NCBI GenBank assembly: GCA_023664865.1
Contig: JAMPEU010000011.1
Span: 43,115 to 107,114 of the forward strand
Direction of reading: 5' to 3'
DNA length: 64,000 bases
Source of the DNA: Butyrivibrio sp.
GTDB taxonomy: Bacteria; Bacillota; Clostridia; Lachnospirales; Lachnospiraceae
Shown here: positions 1 to 8,246 of the stretch, one piece after another
Layout of the letters: every line of letters begins with the position of its first letter
How positions within the stretch are numbered: position 1 is the stretch's first letter
Notes under the pieces: model-generated
Database searches by the model: none
Told to the model about the DNA's origin: nothing
What the model saw: only the letters and a program-made list of their open reading frames with translations
Program-made: the position numbers and the translations under genes

Positions 1-23
1 ATTACTTCAACTAATTCTTTCAT
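1..23 (-). CDS. khpA: KhpA-type KH-domain RNA-binding protein, N-terminal end only
   Basis: Only the first seven or so codons are inside the window, reading MKELVEV. The ATG is preceded by GGAGGT five bases upstream. This start sequence and the position directly downstream of rpsP match KhpA (YlqC), a small single-KH-domain RNA-binding protein that pairs with KhpB/Jag in Firmicutes. The call rests mainly on synteny, because the KH motif itself lies outside the window. Confidence 0.7.
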
Positions 24-58
24 AATCCACCTCCAAAAATGAATTAACAAGTTTTACC

Positions 59-307
59 TTATTTCTCAATTACTCCGGTATTCTTAAAAATCTTGCTAAC
101 AATTTCCGTAGGCTGCGCACCATTTGCCAACCACTTCTTAGCTGCTTCTACATCAACCTTGTAAGTGCTTGGATCCGTGTTAGGATCGTAAGTGCCGATT
201 TCATCGATACATTTTCCATCTCTGGGGGATCTTGAATCCGCAACTACAATTCTGTAAAAAGGAACTTTCTTCTTTCCCATTCTTCTTAATCTGATTTTTA
301 CTGCCAT
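59..307 (-). CDS. rpsP: 30S ribosomal protein S16
   Basis: The 82-residue product is the full usual length of bacterial S16, a small-subunit protein that binds 16S rRNA. The family hallmark is the N-terminal block [20 protein letters not shown], followed by [20 protein letters not shown]. The ATG has GGAGG seven bases upstream. It sits between ffh (88 bp upstream in transcription order) and khpA (35 bp downstream), the standard Firmicutes order, so co-transcription with ffh is likely. Confidence 0.98.
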   Translation of the reverse strand: MAVKIRLRRMGKKKVPFYRIVVADSRSPRDGKCIDEIGTYDPNTDPSTYKVDVEAAKKWLANGAQPTEIVSKIFKNTGVIEK

Positions 308-395
308 TTTTCTGCCTCCATTGTAAAAATATTTTTATTGTTTTATTTGAATAGAAAGTATATCAAGCAGATATCTCTCTATACCTGACTATTTA

Positions 396-1754
396 TTAAA
401 AAGGTAATTTGCCCATTCCGCCGAACATGCCCCTTCCGCGTTTGCCGCCGAGCATTCCGGGCATCTGCTTCATCATTTTCTGCGACTGTTCAAATTGCTT
501 GATAAACCTGTTCACCACGCTGATATCAACGCCCGCACCTTTGGCAATGCGATGCTTTCTGCTTGGGTTGAGCAGCTTAGGGTTCTGACGCTCCTTAGGA
601 GTCATGCTTAAAACGATTGCTTCCATCCTCGCAAGCTGTTTCTCATCTACCATAGAGTCTATATCGCCTAACTGCTTACCCATACCGAGCATACCCAGTA
701 TACTCGATATTCCGCCCATATTCCGCATCTGCTTCATGCTCTCCAGATAGTCCTCAAAATCGAACTTACCCTTCTTCATGCGCTCTGCCATCTGCTTTTC
801 TTTGTCTTCGTCAATGTCTATATTCTGCTGCGCTTTCTCTATAAGCGTCAGGACATCGCCCATTCCCAGAATACGGTTAGCCATACGGTCCGGATAAAAC
901 TGCTCTAAATCCGCAAGTTTCTCGCCCATACCGACATACAGAATCGGCTTGCCTGTAACCGCTTTGACTGACAACGCCGCACCGCCTCTGGAATCGCCGT
1001 CCATCTTGGATAAGATAACGCCGTCAACACCTACTTTTTCATCAAAATCCTTGGCGACATTCACCGCATCCTGACCGGTCATGGCATCCACCACGAGCAA
1101 GGTCTGATGGACTTCAACATTTTCCTTGATTTCCCTTAACTCCTCCATCATCTCTTCATCGATGTGGAGACGCCCTGCAGTATCCAGAATCACGACATTG
1201 TGCCCATTCTTCTGCGCATGCTCATACGCCGCCTTGGCAATGTCCGCAGGCTTGTGGTTCTCCCCCATTGAAAAGACGTCAACCTGCTGTTTCTCACCAT
1301 TTATCTGCAGCTGCTTAATTGCTGCCGGTCTGTATACATCGCAGGCAACAAGCAACGATTTCTTTCCTTTTAATTTAAGCTTACCGGCTATCTTCGCCGT
1401 AGTGGTCGTCTTACCTGCACCCTGAAGGCCGCACATCATTATAACGGTAATCGCTTTGCCAGGCTGCATCTGAATCTCGGTAGTCTCTGAACCCATGAGG
1501 TTTACCATCTCTTCATTGACGATTTTAATAACCATCTGTCCGGGGTTCAAGCCGTTTAAAACATCTACGCCCACTGCCCTTTCTTCCACGGATTTTACGA
1601 ACTGCTTTACGACCTTAAAGTTTACGTCTGCTTCCAACAGCGCCATTTTGACTTCTTTTAAGGCTGACTTAACATCATCCTCCGTAAGACGCCCCTTGCC
1701 TCTTAAATTCTTAAATACATTCTGCAGTTTGTCCGTTAAGCTCTCAAATGCCAT
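396..1754 (-). CDS. ffh: Signal recognition particle GTPase Ffh (SRP54)
   Basis: Ffh is the protein subunit of the SRP. It binds signal sequences and 4.5S/scRNA and delivers ribosomes to FtsY at the membrane. The 452 residues show the N domain (about 1-90), the G domain with P-loop GLQGAGKT (109-116), DTAGRL and TKMDGDSRGG motifs, and a C-terminal Met-rich M domain ending in a Gly/Met-rich tail. Length is normal. The start ATG lies 9 bp after the ylxM stop, the conserved ylxM-ffh pairing, in which YlxM is thought to modulate the SRP cycle. Confidence 0.98.
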   Translation of the reverse strand: MAFESLTDKLQNVFKNLRGKGRLTEDDVKSALKEVKMALLEADVNFKVVKQFVKSVEERAVGVDVLNGLNPGQMVIKIVNEEMVNLMGSETTEIQMQPGKAITVIMMCGLQGAGKTTTTAKIAGKLKLKGKKSLLVACDVYRPAAIKQLQINGEKQQVDVFSMGENHKPADIAKAAYEHAQKNGHNVVILDTAGRLHIDEEMMEELREIKENVEVHQTLLVVDAMTGQDAVNVAKDFDEKVGVDGVILSKMDGDSRGGAALSVKAVTGKPILYVGMGEKLADLEQFYPDRMANRILGMGDVLTLIEKAQQNIDIDEDKEKQMAERMKKGKFDFEDYLESMKQMRNMGGISSILGMLGMGKQLGDIDSMVDEKQLARMEAIVLSMTPKERQNPKLLNPSRKHRIAKGAGVDISVVNRFIKQFEQSQKMMKQMPGMLGGKRGRGMFGGMGKLPF

Positions 1755-1763
1755 ATACGCCCT

Positions 1764-2117
1764 CTATAATTCTTCCAAAATCTTTGACGATAGCTGCCTT
1801 ACCTTACGGCAATACGCCATTTTATCCCCTGATTCATCCTTCTCAAAAAGCCCTGTCAGCTCGTCGATTTCCCTAATTTTCGCCTTCATTTTCATGAATC
1901 TCTCGACAAGCCTAAGCCTCTCTTCATATCCTATCAGCGCCTTATCGCACCGCTTTACGATATCATGTACGCCCTGTCTGCTGATTCCCTGTTCCGCAGC
2001 AATCTCTCCCAGAGAAAGATTTTCATAAACTATTCCTTCATATATCTGTTTCTGATGTTCTGTAAGTAACTCTCCGTAAAAATCATATAGCAAACCCTGT
2101 TCTACGATTTTCTCCAT
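1764..2117 (-). CDS. ylxM: YlxM/p13-like putative DNA-binding helix-turn-helix protein (UPF0122)
   Basis: The 117-residue protein carries a sigma-region-4-like helix-turn-helix (LSLGEIAAEQGISRQGVHD) typical of YlxM. YlxM is encoded next to ffh and is reported in streptococci to interact with the SRP. I place the start at the ATG at 2117, which has AGGGGGC just upstream. A TTG further upstream at 2132 is in frame, but that reading would make the Shine-Dalgarno part of the coding sequence. In many Firmicutes ftsY lies directly upstream; here it is about 26 kb away. Confidence 0.93.
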   Translation of the reverse strand: MEKIVEQGLLYDFYGELLTEHQKQIYEGIVYENLSLGEIAAEQGISRQGVHDIVKRCDKALIGYEERLRLVERFMKMKAKIREIDELTGLFEKDESGDKMAYCRKVRQLSSKILEEL

Positions 2118-2163
2118 AATTGCCCCCTGCAAGTTGCTATTTTACTATAATGGGAAAAGGGTG

Positions 2164-2712
2164 TCAAGTATTTTTTCTTGACAGAGAGTTTTTACATGAA
2201 AAAAACACCCAAAAGATGAGGCGGCTTATGGCATAGCCAATCAACGCGCCCAGAACATTTGCCAGCACATCATCAATCTCCGATTTGCCACATGAAAACG
2301 CATACTGCAGAAATTCTATCGACACGCTTGCCAAAAGCGCGGTAAGCAGAATCGTTTTTATGTTGCACTTTCTGCCATATATATACAGATTCACATACAA
2401 CAGAACTCCAAACGGAACAAATAACAGCATATTTTCTATCAGATAATGAAAATCGCCCCTTGATAACTCATAGCTGTTAAATGGCAAAAACTCAACTTCC
2501 CGCCGCGAGCCGATTGACCTCATAAGCAGCGTCACATACAACAAATAATAAATGAATACGCCGTTAGCAAAAAGCAGAATACGCGGAGACTTATGTTTGT
2601 TAAATATGTAGCTAATCTGCCTGCCGGCAACCATAAGCAAAAAACCGGCAAGAACTGCTTCTTTCCAGCAGTTGGCCCATTGTTTTAATATGTCTGCATA
2701 TATAAGTTTCAT
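2164..2712 (-). CDS. VanZ-like family membrane protein
   Basis: The 182-residue protein has about five predicted membrane segments and the VanZ-family blocks FLPFNSYELSRGDFHYLIEN, FVPFGVLLYV, SIEFLQYAF and DDVLANVLGALIGY. VanZ of Tn1546 raises teicoplanin resistance by an unclear mechanism. Chromosomal homologues are common in Clostridia, so no resistance role should be inferred. No strong ribosome binding site is seen. It lies between ylxM and the first Rpn gene on the same strand. Confidence 0.85.
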   Translation of the reverse strand: MKLIYADILKQWANCWKEAVLAGFLLMVAGRQISYIFNKHKSPRILLFANGVFIYYLLYVTLLMRSIGSRREVEFLPFNSYELSRGDFHYLIENMLLFVPFGVLLYVNLYIYGRKCNIKTILLTALLASVSIEFLQYAFSCGKSEIDDVLANVLGALIGYAISRLIFWVFFSCKNSLSRKNT

Positions 2713-2749
2713 ATCTTTTATAATTCTTTCTATTGGTTTGAAATACGCT

Positions 2750-2790
2750 TATAAGAAATAACTGCCAAACCTCGAAAGAATCCGGCAGTT
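2750..2790 (-). terminator. Intrinsic terminator behind the first Rpn gene
   Basis: On the minus strand AACTGCCGG pairs with the TTGGCAGTT half around a short loop and is followed by TTATTTCTTAT. It lies 37 bp past the stop of the 2828-3790 gene. Almost the same hairpin recurs at 22634-22674 behind fucO. Confidence 0.75.
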
Positions 2791-2827
2791 AATATATTTT
2801 GCGGAAGGATGAAACAAAGCATAAACT

Positions 2828-3790
2828 TTACTTATAATATTTCTTCACCTGTTCCCTTGACACATTCCTGTAGTCTTCGTTCCTTATGACCGCCTGATGC
2901 ACTGCATCAAGGCTTGGCAACAACAGGCTCAAAGAGAATACTAGGGCGCGCAGACCTTCTTCTCTACCCTCAAGCCTGCCTTCTTCTCTGCCTTCAAGCC
3001 TTCCATCTTCAATCAGCTCTTTAAGCGCTTTACACATATCCACTTTACCGTCCTTTCCATAATAATCTTCTTTCGCCTCTATCAGTTCAGTCGCGTTGGT
3101 ATACTGCGCCACCACATCGTAGGCATCTTCTTCCATGCTCTTATATGTATCGTCCCCTTCAATAAGGTTCTTAAGCGCATCCTTATTTCCTGAGCATCGT
3201 ATGAAGTCAAATACCTGCCGTACATCTGTCTTAAATACGCTTGTGTCCTTCAACTTCCTTATTTCAACCAGGTTAACCCTGTAGTCCTGCACCATGCCTG
3301 CCAAGTTTTCCGGTATGTCCGTAAAGTCTATTATTTCATGCAGCGACTCCGCCCCGTTCCACTCATCTTCGCCAGAATATATGATGAGCGTTATTACAGG
3401 GTGCAGCTTATCTTCTCTCCCGAAACTATACAGGTATTCTCCGTCAGTGTTTATGCCGTTATGTTTCTTTCTGTTTTTCCTGCGTTCTCTGCGTATCCTT
3501 GCCGCCTGTTTCTCATACTCACCAGTATCATATGACATGCCCCTAAGCGGCATTGAATAATCGATGTTATCCTGGTTTTCAAGCCCGATAATTGCAAAGT
3601 TTACCCCAAATGCGGCTTTCCTTAATGTGTCACGCATCCTATTTTTCCTGCGTGAGCCCGTCTGCGTGTCAAGCTCTTTAAGGTCGCTGCCTGCCACCAT
3701 CTGCACACCTTTGCAGCAGACTCCGTTGATAATGTCGGCATACCTGTCGTTGTCCGCAAGGTATCCCTTCCACCCAATGTCCTTGTTCAA
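2828..3790 (-). CDS. Rpn-family PD-(D/E)XK nuclease (recombination-promoting nuclease / transposase_31 type)
   Basis: The 320-residue protein matches the Rpn/PF04754 family of PD-(D/E)XK nucleases, RecA-independent recombination promoters with reported antiphage activity. Visible are the N-terminal NDRYADIINGV block, the ExQ catalytic variant GLENQDNIDY, and HPVITLIIYSGEDEWNGAESLHE typical of the family. The C-terminal tail has a tandem GRLEGREE repeat. I choose the TTG at 3790 because AGGAGG lies seven bases upstream; the open frame runs 40 codons further up but has no such signal. A paralogue lies at 21539-22486. An internal ATG at 3037 could initiate a short C-terminal product (inference). 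Confidence 0.85.
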   Translation of the reverse strand: MNKDIGWKGYLADNDRYADIINGVCCKGVQMVAGSDLKELDTQTGSRRKNRMRDTLRKAAFGVNFAIIGLENQDNIDYSMPLRGMSYDTGEYEKQAARIRRERRKNRKKHNGINTDGEYLYSFGREDKLHPVITLIIYSGEDEWNGAESLHEIIDFTDIPENLAGMVQDYRVNLVEIRKLKDTSVFKTDVRQVFDFIRCSGNKDALKNLIEGDDTYKSMEEDAYDVVAQYTNATELIEAKEDYYGKDGKVDMCKALKELIEDGRLEGREEGRLEGREEGLRALVFSLSLLLPSLDAVHQAVIRNEDYRNVSREQVKKYYK

Positions 3791-4039
3791 TTCTTTTCCT
3801 CCTGTAATCCGCAGGAGTACCCAATTCTGAAAACCCCTGCTTTTTGTTATGTTTGGTTTTAGCATGGATTTTCCGAATCTAAAGAATTTGTTCAGAATAC
3901 AAATCAGCATCCGTGCTGTTTGTATATAGAAAATATATGCTGTACGTAGAATAACATACTTTTATTCAGAATACAATACCTTTTTTCTCTAAGCACTTTT
4001 GCTGTGTTTTAGATAAGAATTTTCATCTTAAAAATAGTC

Positions 4040-4090
4040 ACTTTACTATTGTTGACTTCATTCAAGGAATTGGATATAATATAGTAAAGT
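4040..4090 (+). promoter_or_regulatory. abiE promoter bracketed by an inverted-repeat operator
   Basis: The -35 box TTGACT (4052-4057) and -10 box TATAAT (4075-4080) are separated by 17 bp. The 10-bp arms ACTTTACTAT (4040-4049) and ATAGTAAAGT (4081-4090) form a perfect inverted repeat flanking the promoter. AbiEi antitoxins are known to repress their own operon by binding inverted repeats, so this is a strong candidate operator. The rest of the 3791-4137 gap shows no gene. Confidence 0.85.
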
Positions 4091-4137
4091 ACCCACTTGA
4101 TGATTGTATTTGAGGTTAGTTAAGTAGAGGCGACAAA

Positions 4138-4746
4138 ATGTTTCATAAAAATGATATGAAAAATGTGGAAAAGCTGTTCAATCAGCATCACTATATAATG
4201 ACTACTGCTGAACTGTTGGAAGCAAAGTTATACTATGCGGACATTAAACAGCTTTTGGATGCGGGGCTAATTGAAAGAGTTAAAAGAGGATACTATCACT
4301 GGATTGAGGATTGTGGAGAAAGCGAAGTTGTAATGATTAACCACTTATTCTCCGATGCAGTGTTTTGTATGGAAACCGCACTGTTCTATTATGGGTATAG
4401 TGATAGAAATCCTACAGAATGGAATTTTGCAATTGATAGAAATGTTTCTAAGCAGAGGACCAAAATTGATTACCCCTTTATAAAAGCATACCGTGTTGAA
4501 TCGGAACTGGTTACACTAGGCGAAACCGAAGGACAAATTGATTTTCAGAAGGTTCGTATCTATGACCGTGACCGCACTATCTGCGATGTACTGCGAAATA
4601 TGAATAAAATGGATAAAGAAATTTTTAATAAGGCAATACAGGGTTATGTGAAAGACCCCAAAAAAAACATATCGAATCTTATGGAATATGCAAAAATATT
4701 GCGTGTGCAAAAACGAGTAAAAGATTTGATTGGAGTGTGGTTATGA
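4138..4746 (+). CDS. abiEi: AbiEi-family antitoxin / transcriptional autorepressor (type IV TA)
   Basis: The 202-residue protein has the N-terminal winged-helix block of AbiEi_4 antitoxins (residues about 8-58: YIMTTAELLEAKLYYADIKQ, then GLIERVKRGYYHW) followed by the AbiEi C-terminal domain with RTICDVLRN. In type IV AbiE systems the antitoxin represses its operon and counteracts the toxin without direct binding. GAGG lies seven bases before the ATG. The stop overlaps the toxin start in an ATGA, giving translational coupling. Confidence 0.9.
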   Translation: MFHKNDMKNVEKLFNQHHYIMTTAELLEAKLYYADIKQLLDAGLIERVKRGYYHWIEDCGESEVVMINHLFSDAVFCMETALFYYGYSDRNPTEWNFAIDRNVSKQRTKIDYPFIKAYRVESELVTLGETEGQIDFQKVRIYDRDRTICDVLRNMNKMDKEIFNKAIQGYVKDPKKNISNLMEYAKILRVQKRVKDLIGVWL

Positions 4747-5660
4747 CGGCTGATGTAGCGGCATCTGTTTTGGCAAAACTTAAGAATAAATCGAAAGCAG
4801 CTGGTATCAGCTATCAGCAATGCTTACAGCTTTTTGTGCAGGAAGAATTTTTGCGGAAACTTTCAAAATCCGGTTGTGAGGATAATCTGATTCTTAAGGG
4901 TGGATTATTCATTTATACGCTCACCAATTTTGAAAGCCGAGCTACAATTGATGTAGATTTTCTCTTGCGGTCAGCGTCCAATTCGATTAATGATGTGAAA
5001 GCTCTTATCATTCGTATTCTTAACACATCCACGGGAAATGATTATATTTCTATGAGGGCGAAAGGGTTTGAGGAAATCTCGCCGCAGAGAAAATATCATG
5101 GTGTCAGTACACAGATTATCGCTCAGATAAAAAATGTCCGTGTTCCGTTTAATGTGGATATTGGAGTCGGAGATGTTATCGTTCCACGAGCCGAGAAACG
5201 CAAAATCAATACCCAACTCCCAGGCTTTGAATCTCCTGTCATTATGACCTACTCTCTCGAAAGTACGATTGCTGAAAAGTTTGATGCTATCCTGCAACGC
5301 TTTGAACTGACAAGCAGAATGAAAGATTTTTACGATATATACTATCTGGCAAGGACTTTTGACTTTGATGGTGCAAAATTGCAGACAGCAATATCCAGAA
5401 CATTGGAGCAACGAGGAACGCCCTATGCTAGAGATAGTTTCAAACGGATTCTCGCACTTACCGAGGATGTGGATATGCAGAAACGTTGGAAATTCTTTTT
5501 GAAGAATATTAAGGATAATGCGCTTGAGTTTTCGGTAGTCATTGATGAAATACAGAAATTCCTCGAGCCTGTATTCGATGTAATTGTGAATGAGGATGAG
5601 TGGCAAAAAGAATGGAGTTTTATTGAAAAATGGCATAAAAAAGAAAGGAGCCTTGGATGA
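4743..5660 (+). CDS. abiEii: AbiEii-family nucleotidyltransferase toxin (type IV TA)
   Basis: A 305-residue member of the nucleotidyltransferase AbiEii/AbiGii family (PF08843). The polymerase-beta-like motifs are seen as LILKGGLFIY and RATIDVDFLL, with the later conserved blocks ESTIAEKFDAI and RMKDFYDIYYLAR. The toxin is a DUF1814-type nucleotidyltransferase causing reversible growth arrest in abortive infection. I use the ATG at 4743, with GGAG seven bases upstream and the ATGA overlap with abiEi, rather than the GTG two codons earlier. Confidence 0.92.
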   Translation: MTADVAASVLAKLKNKSKAAGISYQQCLQLFVQEEFLRKLSKSGCEDNLILKGGLFIYTLTNFESRATIDVDFLLRSASNSINDVKALIIRILNTSTGNDYISMRAKGFEEISPQRKYHGVSTQIIAQIKNVRVPFNVDIGVGDVIVPRAEKRKINTQLPGFESPVIMTYSLESTIAEKFDAILQRFELTSRMKDFYDIYYLARTFDFDGAKLQTAISRTLEQRGTPYARDSFKRILALTEDVDMQKRWKFFLKNIKDNALEFSVVIDEIQKFLEPVFDVIVNEDEWQKEWSFIEKWHKKERSLG

Positions 5661-5792
5661 TGAGCAAAGAGCGCGTCAGGCATAGGATGAGTATCTTAAA
5701 CAAAAAGCGCTTGCGGAACTTGAGGAATCGAAAGCAGTTTTACGCGAAAACCACACGAACTGATTGAGATAGACAATTATGTGGATAAATAG
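5661..5792 (+). pseudogene. Decayed C-terminal gene fragment behind abiEii
   Basis: Reading in one frame after the abiEii stop gives a stop-interrupted stretch, then YLKQKALAELEESKAVLREN. A one-base shift lets it continue to HELIEIDNYVDK and a stop. So it needs one stop readthrough and one frameshift to be a gene tail. The nucleotides coding KAVLREN are nearly identical to the same seven codons in the relB-like gene near 7874-7892. The parent gene is not recognised. Confidence 0.45.
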
Positions 5793-5840
5793 TAAGCATG
5801 GTACATTTCCTCAAATACAGTCATTGGCAATTGCACTTTG

Positions 5841-6005
5841 ATTGCTTACATTCGTTTTTACGTTTTGTAAGTAACCATACATGGAAAAACCACCCCTAAA
5901 CAGAGCGACGGGGTGGTTTTTCTACTCTTAAATTGGTCAACCCACCTTGTGGGCGGTTGTTCCTTTTAATTACACACTTACTTATAACATGTTTCCTTTA
6001 ATTTT
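5841..6005. repeat. ~165-bp direct repeat, copy A
   Basis: This block recurs at 8011-8179 in the same orientation with only a handful of substitutions and a few short indels. It holds three potential hairpins: CTTACA..TGTAAG, a strong bidirectional terminator AAAAACCACCCC..GGGGTGGTTTTT at 5885-5921, and CCCAC..GTGGG. Each copy follows a toxin-antitoxin-type gene or remnant. The remaining bases to 6123 show no gene. Confidence 0.85.
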
Positions 6006-6123
6006 CAACAAAAAGTTTCTTCTGTCTTACCGAATAGTCTGAAATTTAATGTTTCATAATACCGAAACGGTTCATAATAAAGAATTTCATTATTTAGCAG
6101 TTTGTTATTCATTTGTCCTACAG

Positions 6124-7494
6124 CTAAACCAATTCCGGTTTATATTTTGCCTTCAGTAAATAATATGCTGTTTCACAATATGCATATACTCTATTATCCG
6201 GATCAGTATTATTAATATCTTTTTTATAGTTTCTATTTACAAAAGACTTTTTCCATTCTTCTACAAGCTTAATGTCTTCTTCCGTCAAAATATCCCTCAA
6301 ATGAACCAGCGCATGAGCAATAGGCTCAGAATATTGACTTTTATTTATCACTTCTTCAATAAGAAAATCTTTATATTCTTCCCTTTGAGCCATATTAGCA
6401 ATTACACCATAAGTATATACATATTCACTCGTTTCAGTATTATCCTCAGATGAATATGTTATTTCTTTTTCCCTGGATATTTTATTCATTATTTTTTCTT
6501 TAAGAATATTTTCCAAGCATTTCATTCCAATATTACTTAGACTTCGCACTTCTTGATGTGCTTCCTTCCTTTTATCAATATCACGGTCTATACATTTGTT
6601 TAATATTCCTTTCAATTTATCACCGGGATATTTAGTAGAATCTCTCAATATTTCAGGTATATCCCCAAAATCATTTACATAAATAAAATTTAGTCCATAG
6701 CGCAATCTATATAACGTATCATTCTTAGTTTTTTCATCCTTATGCTTTATTACAATATGTTCTTGAATGGGAGAACCAAATACACTGAATATATTTTGAA
6801 GCAACATATCAAAATCCGGATCAGATAATCCAAATCCAATGATTAATAATTGAAAATTCGTAAATATATATTGCATAAATGCCTTATAATACGGATTATT
6901 AAACAGTTCCCTATATGATTCCCTTGTAAGAACCATCGTATTTTCATCATCCACCGTACCGTGCGCCTTGAATAGGAATTGCTCTGTAAAATTCTTACGA
7001 ATTATATCAGCAATTTTATCATTTTCAAAAGGAAGAACAATTGACCATTTATCCCTCTCATCAGCTTCATTTATAGCATTTTCATGAGCAACGTCATAAT
7101 TATATGTCAAAATTCCCCTTGGGCTTAATTCTAATAATGCTTTATGTACATCAGAGGTTGTATTGTTTGCCAAATCTGCACTCTCTTTTAGAACTTGTAA
7201 AAATTCTTTCTTATTAGCATTGTATAAAATACTTGACGCCTCTATAAGTTGTTCGCCTATAGGTTTCCCAGATAATAGTTCTGTTACATCCTTAGTTTCT
7301 TCCTTAGAAAGATTATTCCCTATAGAGTCCTTTATAGCAGTTAATAGCCCTAGCCAATTTGATGATGTTTTTCCATTTTTTAATGGTAATCCCTCAGAAA
7401 TTCCAGCGCCAGTTAAACATACCATTCGATTTAAGGCTACAATGTCACACAGTTTTATAAAGTTTTTATCATTAATCCAATATTTATCATCCAT
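6124..7494 (-). CDS. Stand-alone SIR2-domain protein, putative NAD-consuming defence effector
   Basis: The 456-residue protein has an N-terminal SIR2-like Rossmann domain: the NAD-binding GAGIS at 29-33, TYNYD at 130-134 placing the Asn and Asp of the NxD motif, a candidate catalytic His in KAHG (178), and LLIIGFGLSDPDFD near 225-240. The C-terminal ~170 residues are charged, helical-looking and unrecognised. SIR2 domains in defence proteins (ThsA, DSR, SIR2-HerA) deplete NAD on infection; that role here is inference from domain and from the AbiE neighbour. The ATG is preceded by AGGGGGGAG. No partner gene such as a TIR or HerA is present. Confidence 0.8.
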   Translation of the reverse strand: MDDKYWINDKNFIKLCDIVALNRMVCLTGAGISEGLPLKNGKTSSNWLGLLTAIKDSIGNNLSKEETKDVTELLSGKPIGEQLIEASSILYNANKKEFLQVLKESADLANNTTSDVHKALLELSPRGILTYNYDVAHENAINEADERDKWSIVLPFENDKIADIIRKNFTEQFLFKAHGTVDDENTMVLTRESYRELFNNPYYKAFMQYIFTNFQLLIIGFGLSDPDFDMLLQNIFSVFGSPIQEHIVIKHKDEKTKNDTLYRLRYGLNFIYVNDFGDIPEILRDSTKYPGDKLKGILNKCIDRDIDKRKEAHQEVRSLSNIGMKCLENILKEKIMNKISREKEITYSSEDNTETSEYVYTYGVIANMAQREEYKDFLIEEVINKSQYSEPIAHALVHLRDILTEEDIKLVEEWKKSFVNRNYKKDINNTDPDNRVYAYCETAYYLLKAKYKPELV

Positions 7495-7610
7495 AGCGTT
7501 CTCCCCCCTAATAATATTTATTATATAACACGGCTATAATATATTGTACTGCCAAAATTGACGCAATTCGTGCTTTTTTTGCTATATCACACTTAATGTG
7601 TTAGACTTAA

Positions 7611-7670
7611 ATCAGATGAACAGTTACGCGCAGAAATCCAGCAATTAAAGGAAACACACAAAATATAAAT
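7611..7670 (+). other. Short possible gene-tail remnant
   Basis: An open stretch reading SDEQLRAEIQQLKETHKI before a stop has no start signal and lies between the divergent SIR2 and relB-like genes. It looks like the last codons of a lost gene. The parent is not recognisable. Confidence 0.25.
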
Positions 7671-7695
7671 TTATTCCTTGTTGTAATACAATCAC

Positions 7696-7724
7696 TTGCT
7701 TTTAGCACACAATAGATATATAAT
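7696..7724 (+). promoter_or_regulatory. Promoter of the relB-like gene
   Basis: TTGCTT (7696-7701) and TATAAT (7719-7724) are 17 bp apart. The relB-like ATG follows 33 bp later with AGGAG eight bases before it. Confidence 0.8.
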
Positions 7725-7757
7725 AGAAACTAAACGAACACGAAAGGAGACATATCT

Positions 7758-7952
7758 ATGGCACTAGCGACTATAACCGCAAGAGTAGATGAAAAAGACA
7801 AAGCCAGCTTTGATACATTCTGTAACAATGTTGGATTAAATACATCCACAGCAATCAACCTTTTTGTGAAGGCAGTTTTACGCGAAAATCGCATCCCTTT
7901 TGAGATTAGCCAGACCTCTGAAATGGAAGTGGATACCAAGGTCATAATTTGA
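7758..7952 (+). CDS. Shortened, orphan RelB/DinJ-family antitoxin
   Basis: The 64-residue protein starts with the ribbon-helix-helix region typical of RelB/DinJ antitoxins (ITARVDEKDKASFDTFCNN, LNTSTAINLFVKAVLREN). It stops after IPFEISQTSEMEVDTKVII, whereas family members usually run to about 80-100 residues, so the toxin-binding tail appears lost. No YafQ/RelE toxin follows; the next sequence is the 165-bp repeat. It has its own good promoter and ribosome binding site, so it is probably expressed. A role as a stray antitoxin is possible but unproven. Confidence 0.75.
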   Translation: MALATITARVDEKDKASFDTFCNNVGLNTSTAINLFVKAVLRENRIPFEISQTSEMEVDTKVII

Positions 7953-8010
7953 CCTTGAAAAATTATTTTGATTTTAAGGATATAATGACATTTGCTCTTT
8001 TCCTTTTGGC

Positions 8011-8179
8011 ATTGCTTACATTCGTTTTTACGTTTTGCAAGTAACCATACATAGAAAAACCACCCCTAACTTTGACCGAGCGACGGGGTGGATTTTCTAC
8101 TCTTAAATTAGTCAACCCACCTTGTGGGCGGTTGTTCCTTTTAATTACACACTTACTATAACATGTTTCCTTTAATTTT
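8011..8179. repeat. ~165-bp direct repeat, copy B
   Basis: Second copy of the block at 5841-6005, same orientation, with the same three hairpins; the strong bidirectional terminator is at 8055-8096. It closes the island behind the relB-like gene and separates it from the converging polysaccharide operon. Confidence 0.85.
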
Positions 8180-8246
8180 TCAGATACAAATGTGTGCTAT
8201 TAATTAATTATAGTCTATTTAAATTATTTTCTATTCTTTAAATTAA

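Noticed and set aside
5841-6005. Integron attC site
   Set aside because: The repeat has hairpins but not the RYYYAAC / GTTRRRY boxes in the right order, and there is no integron integrase.
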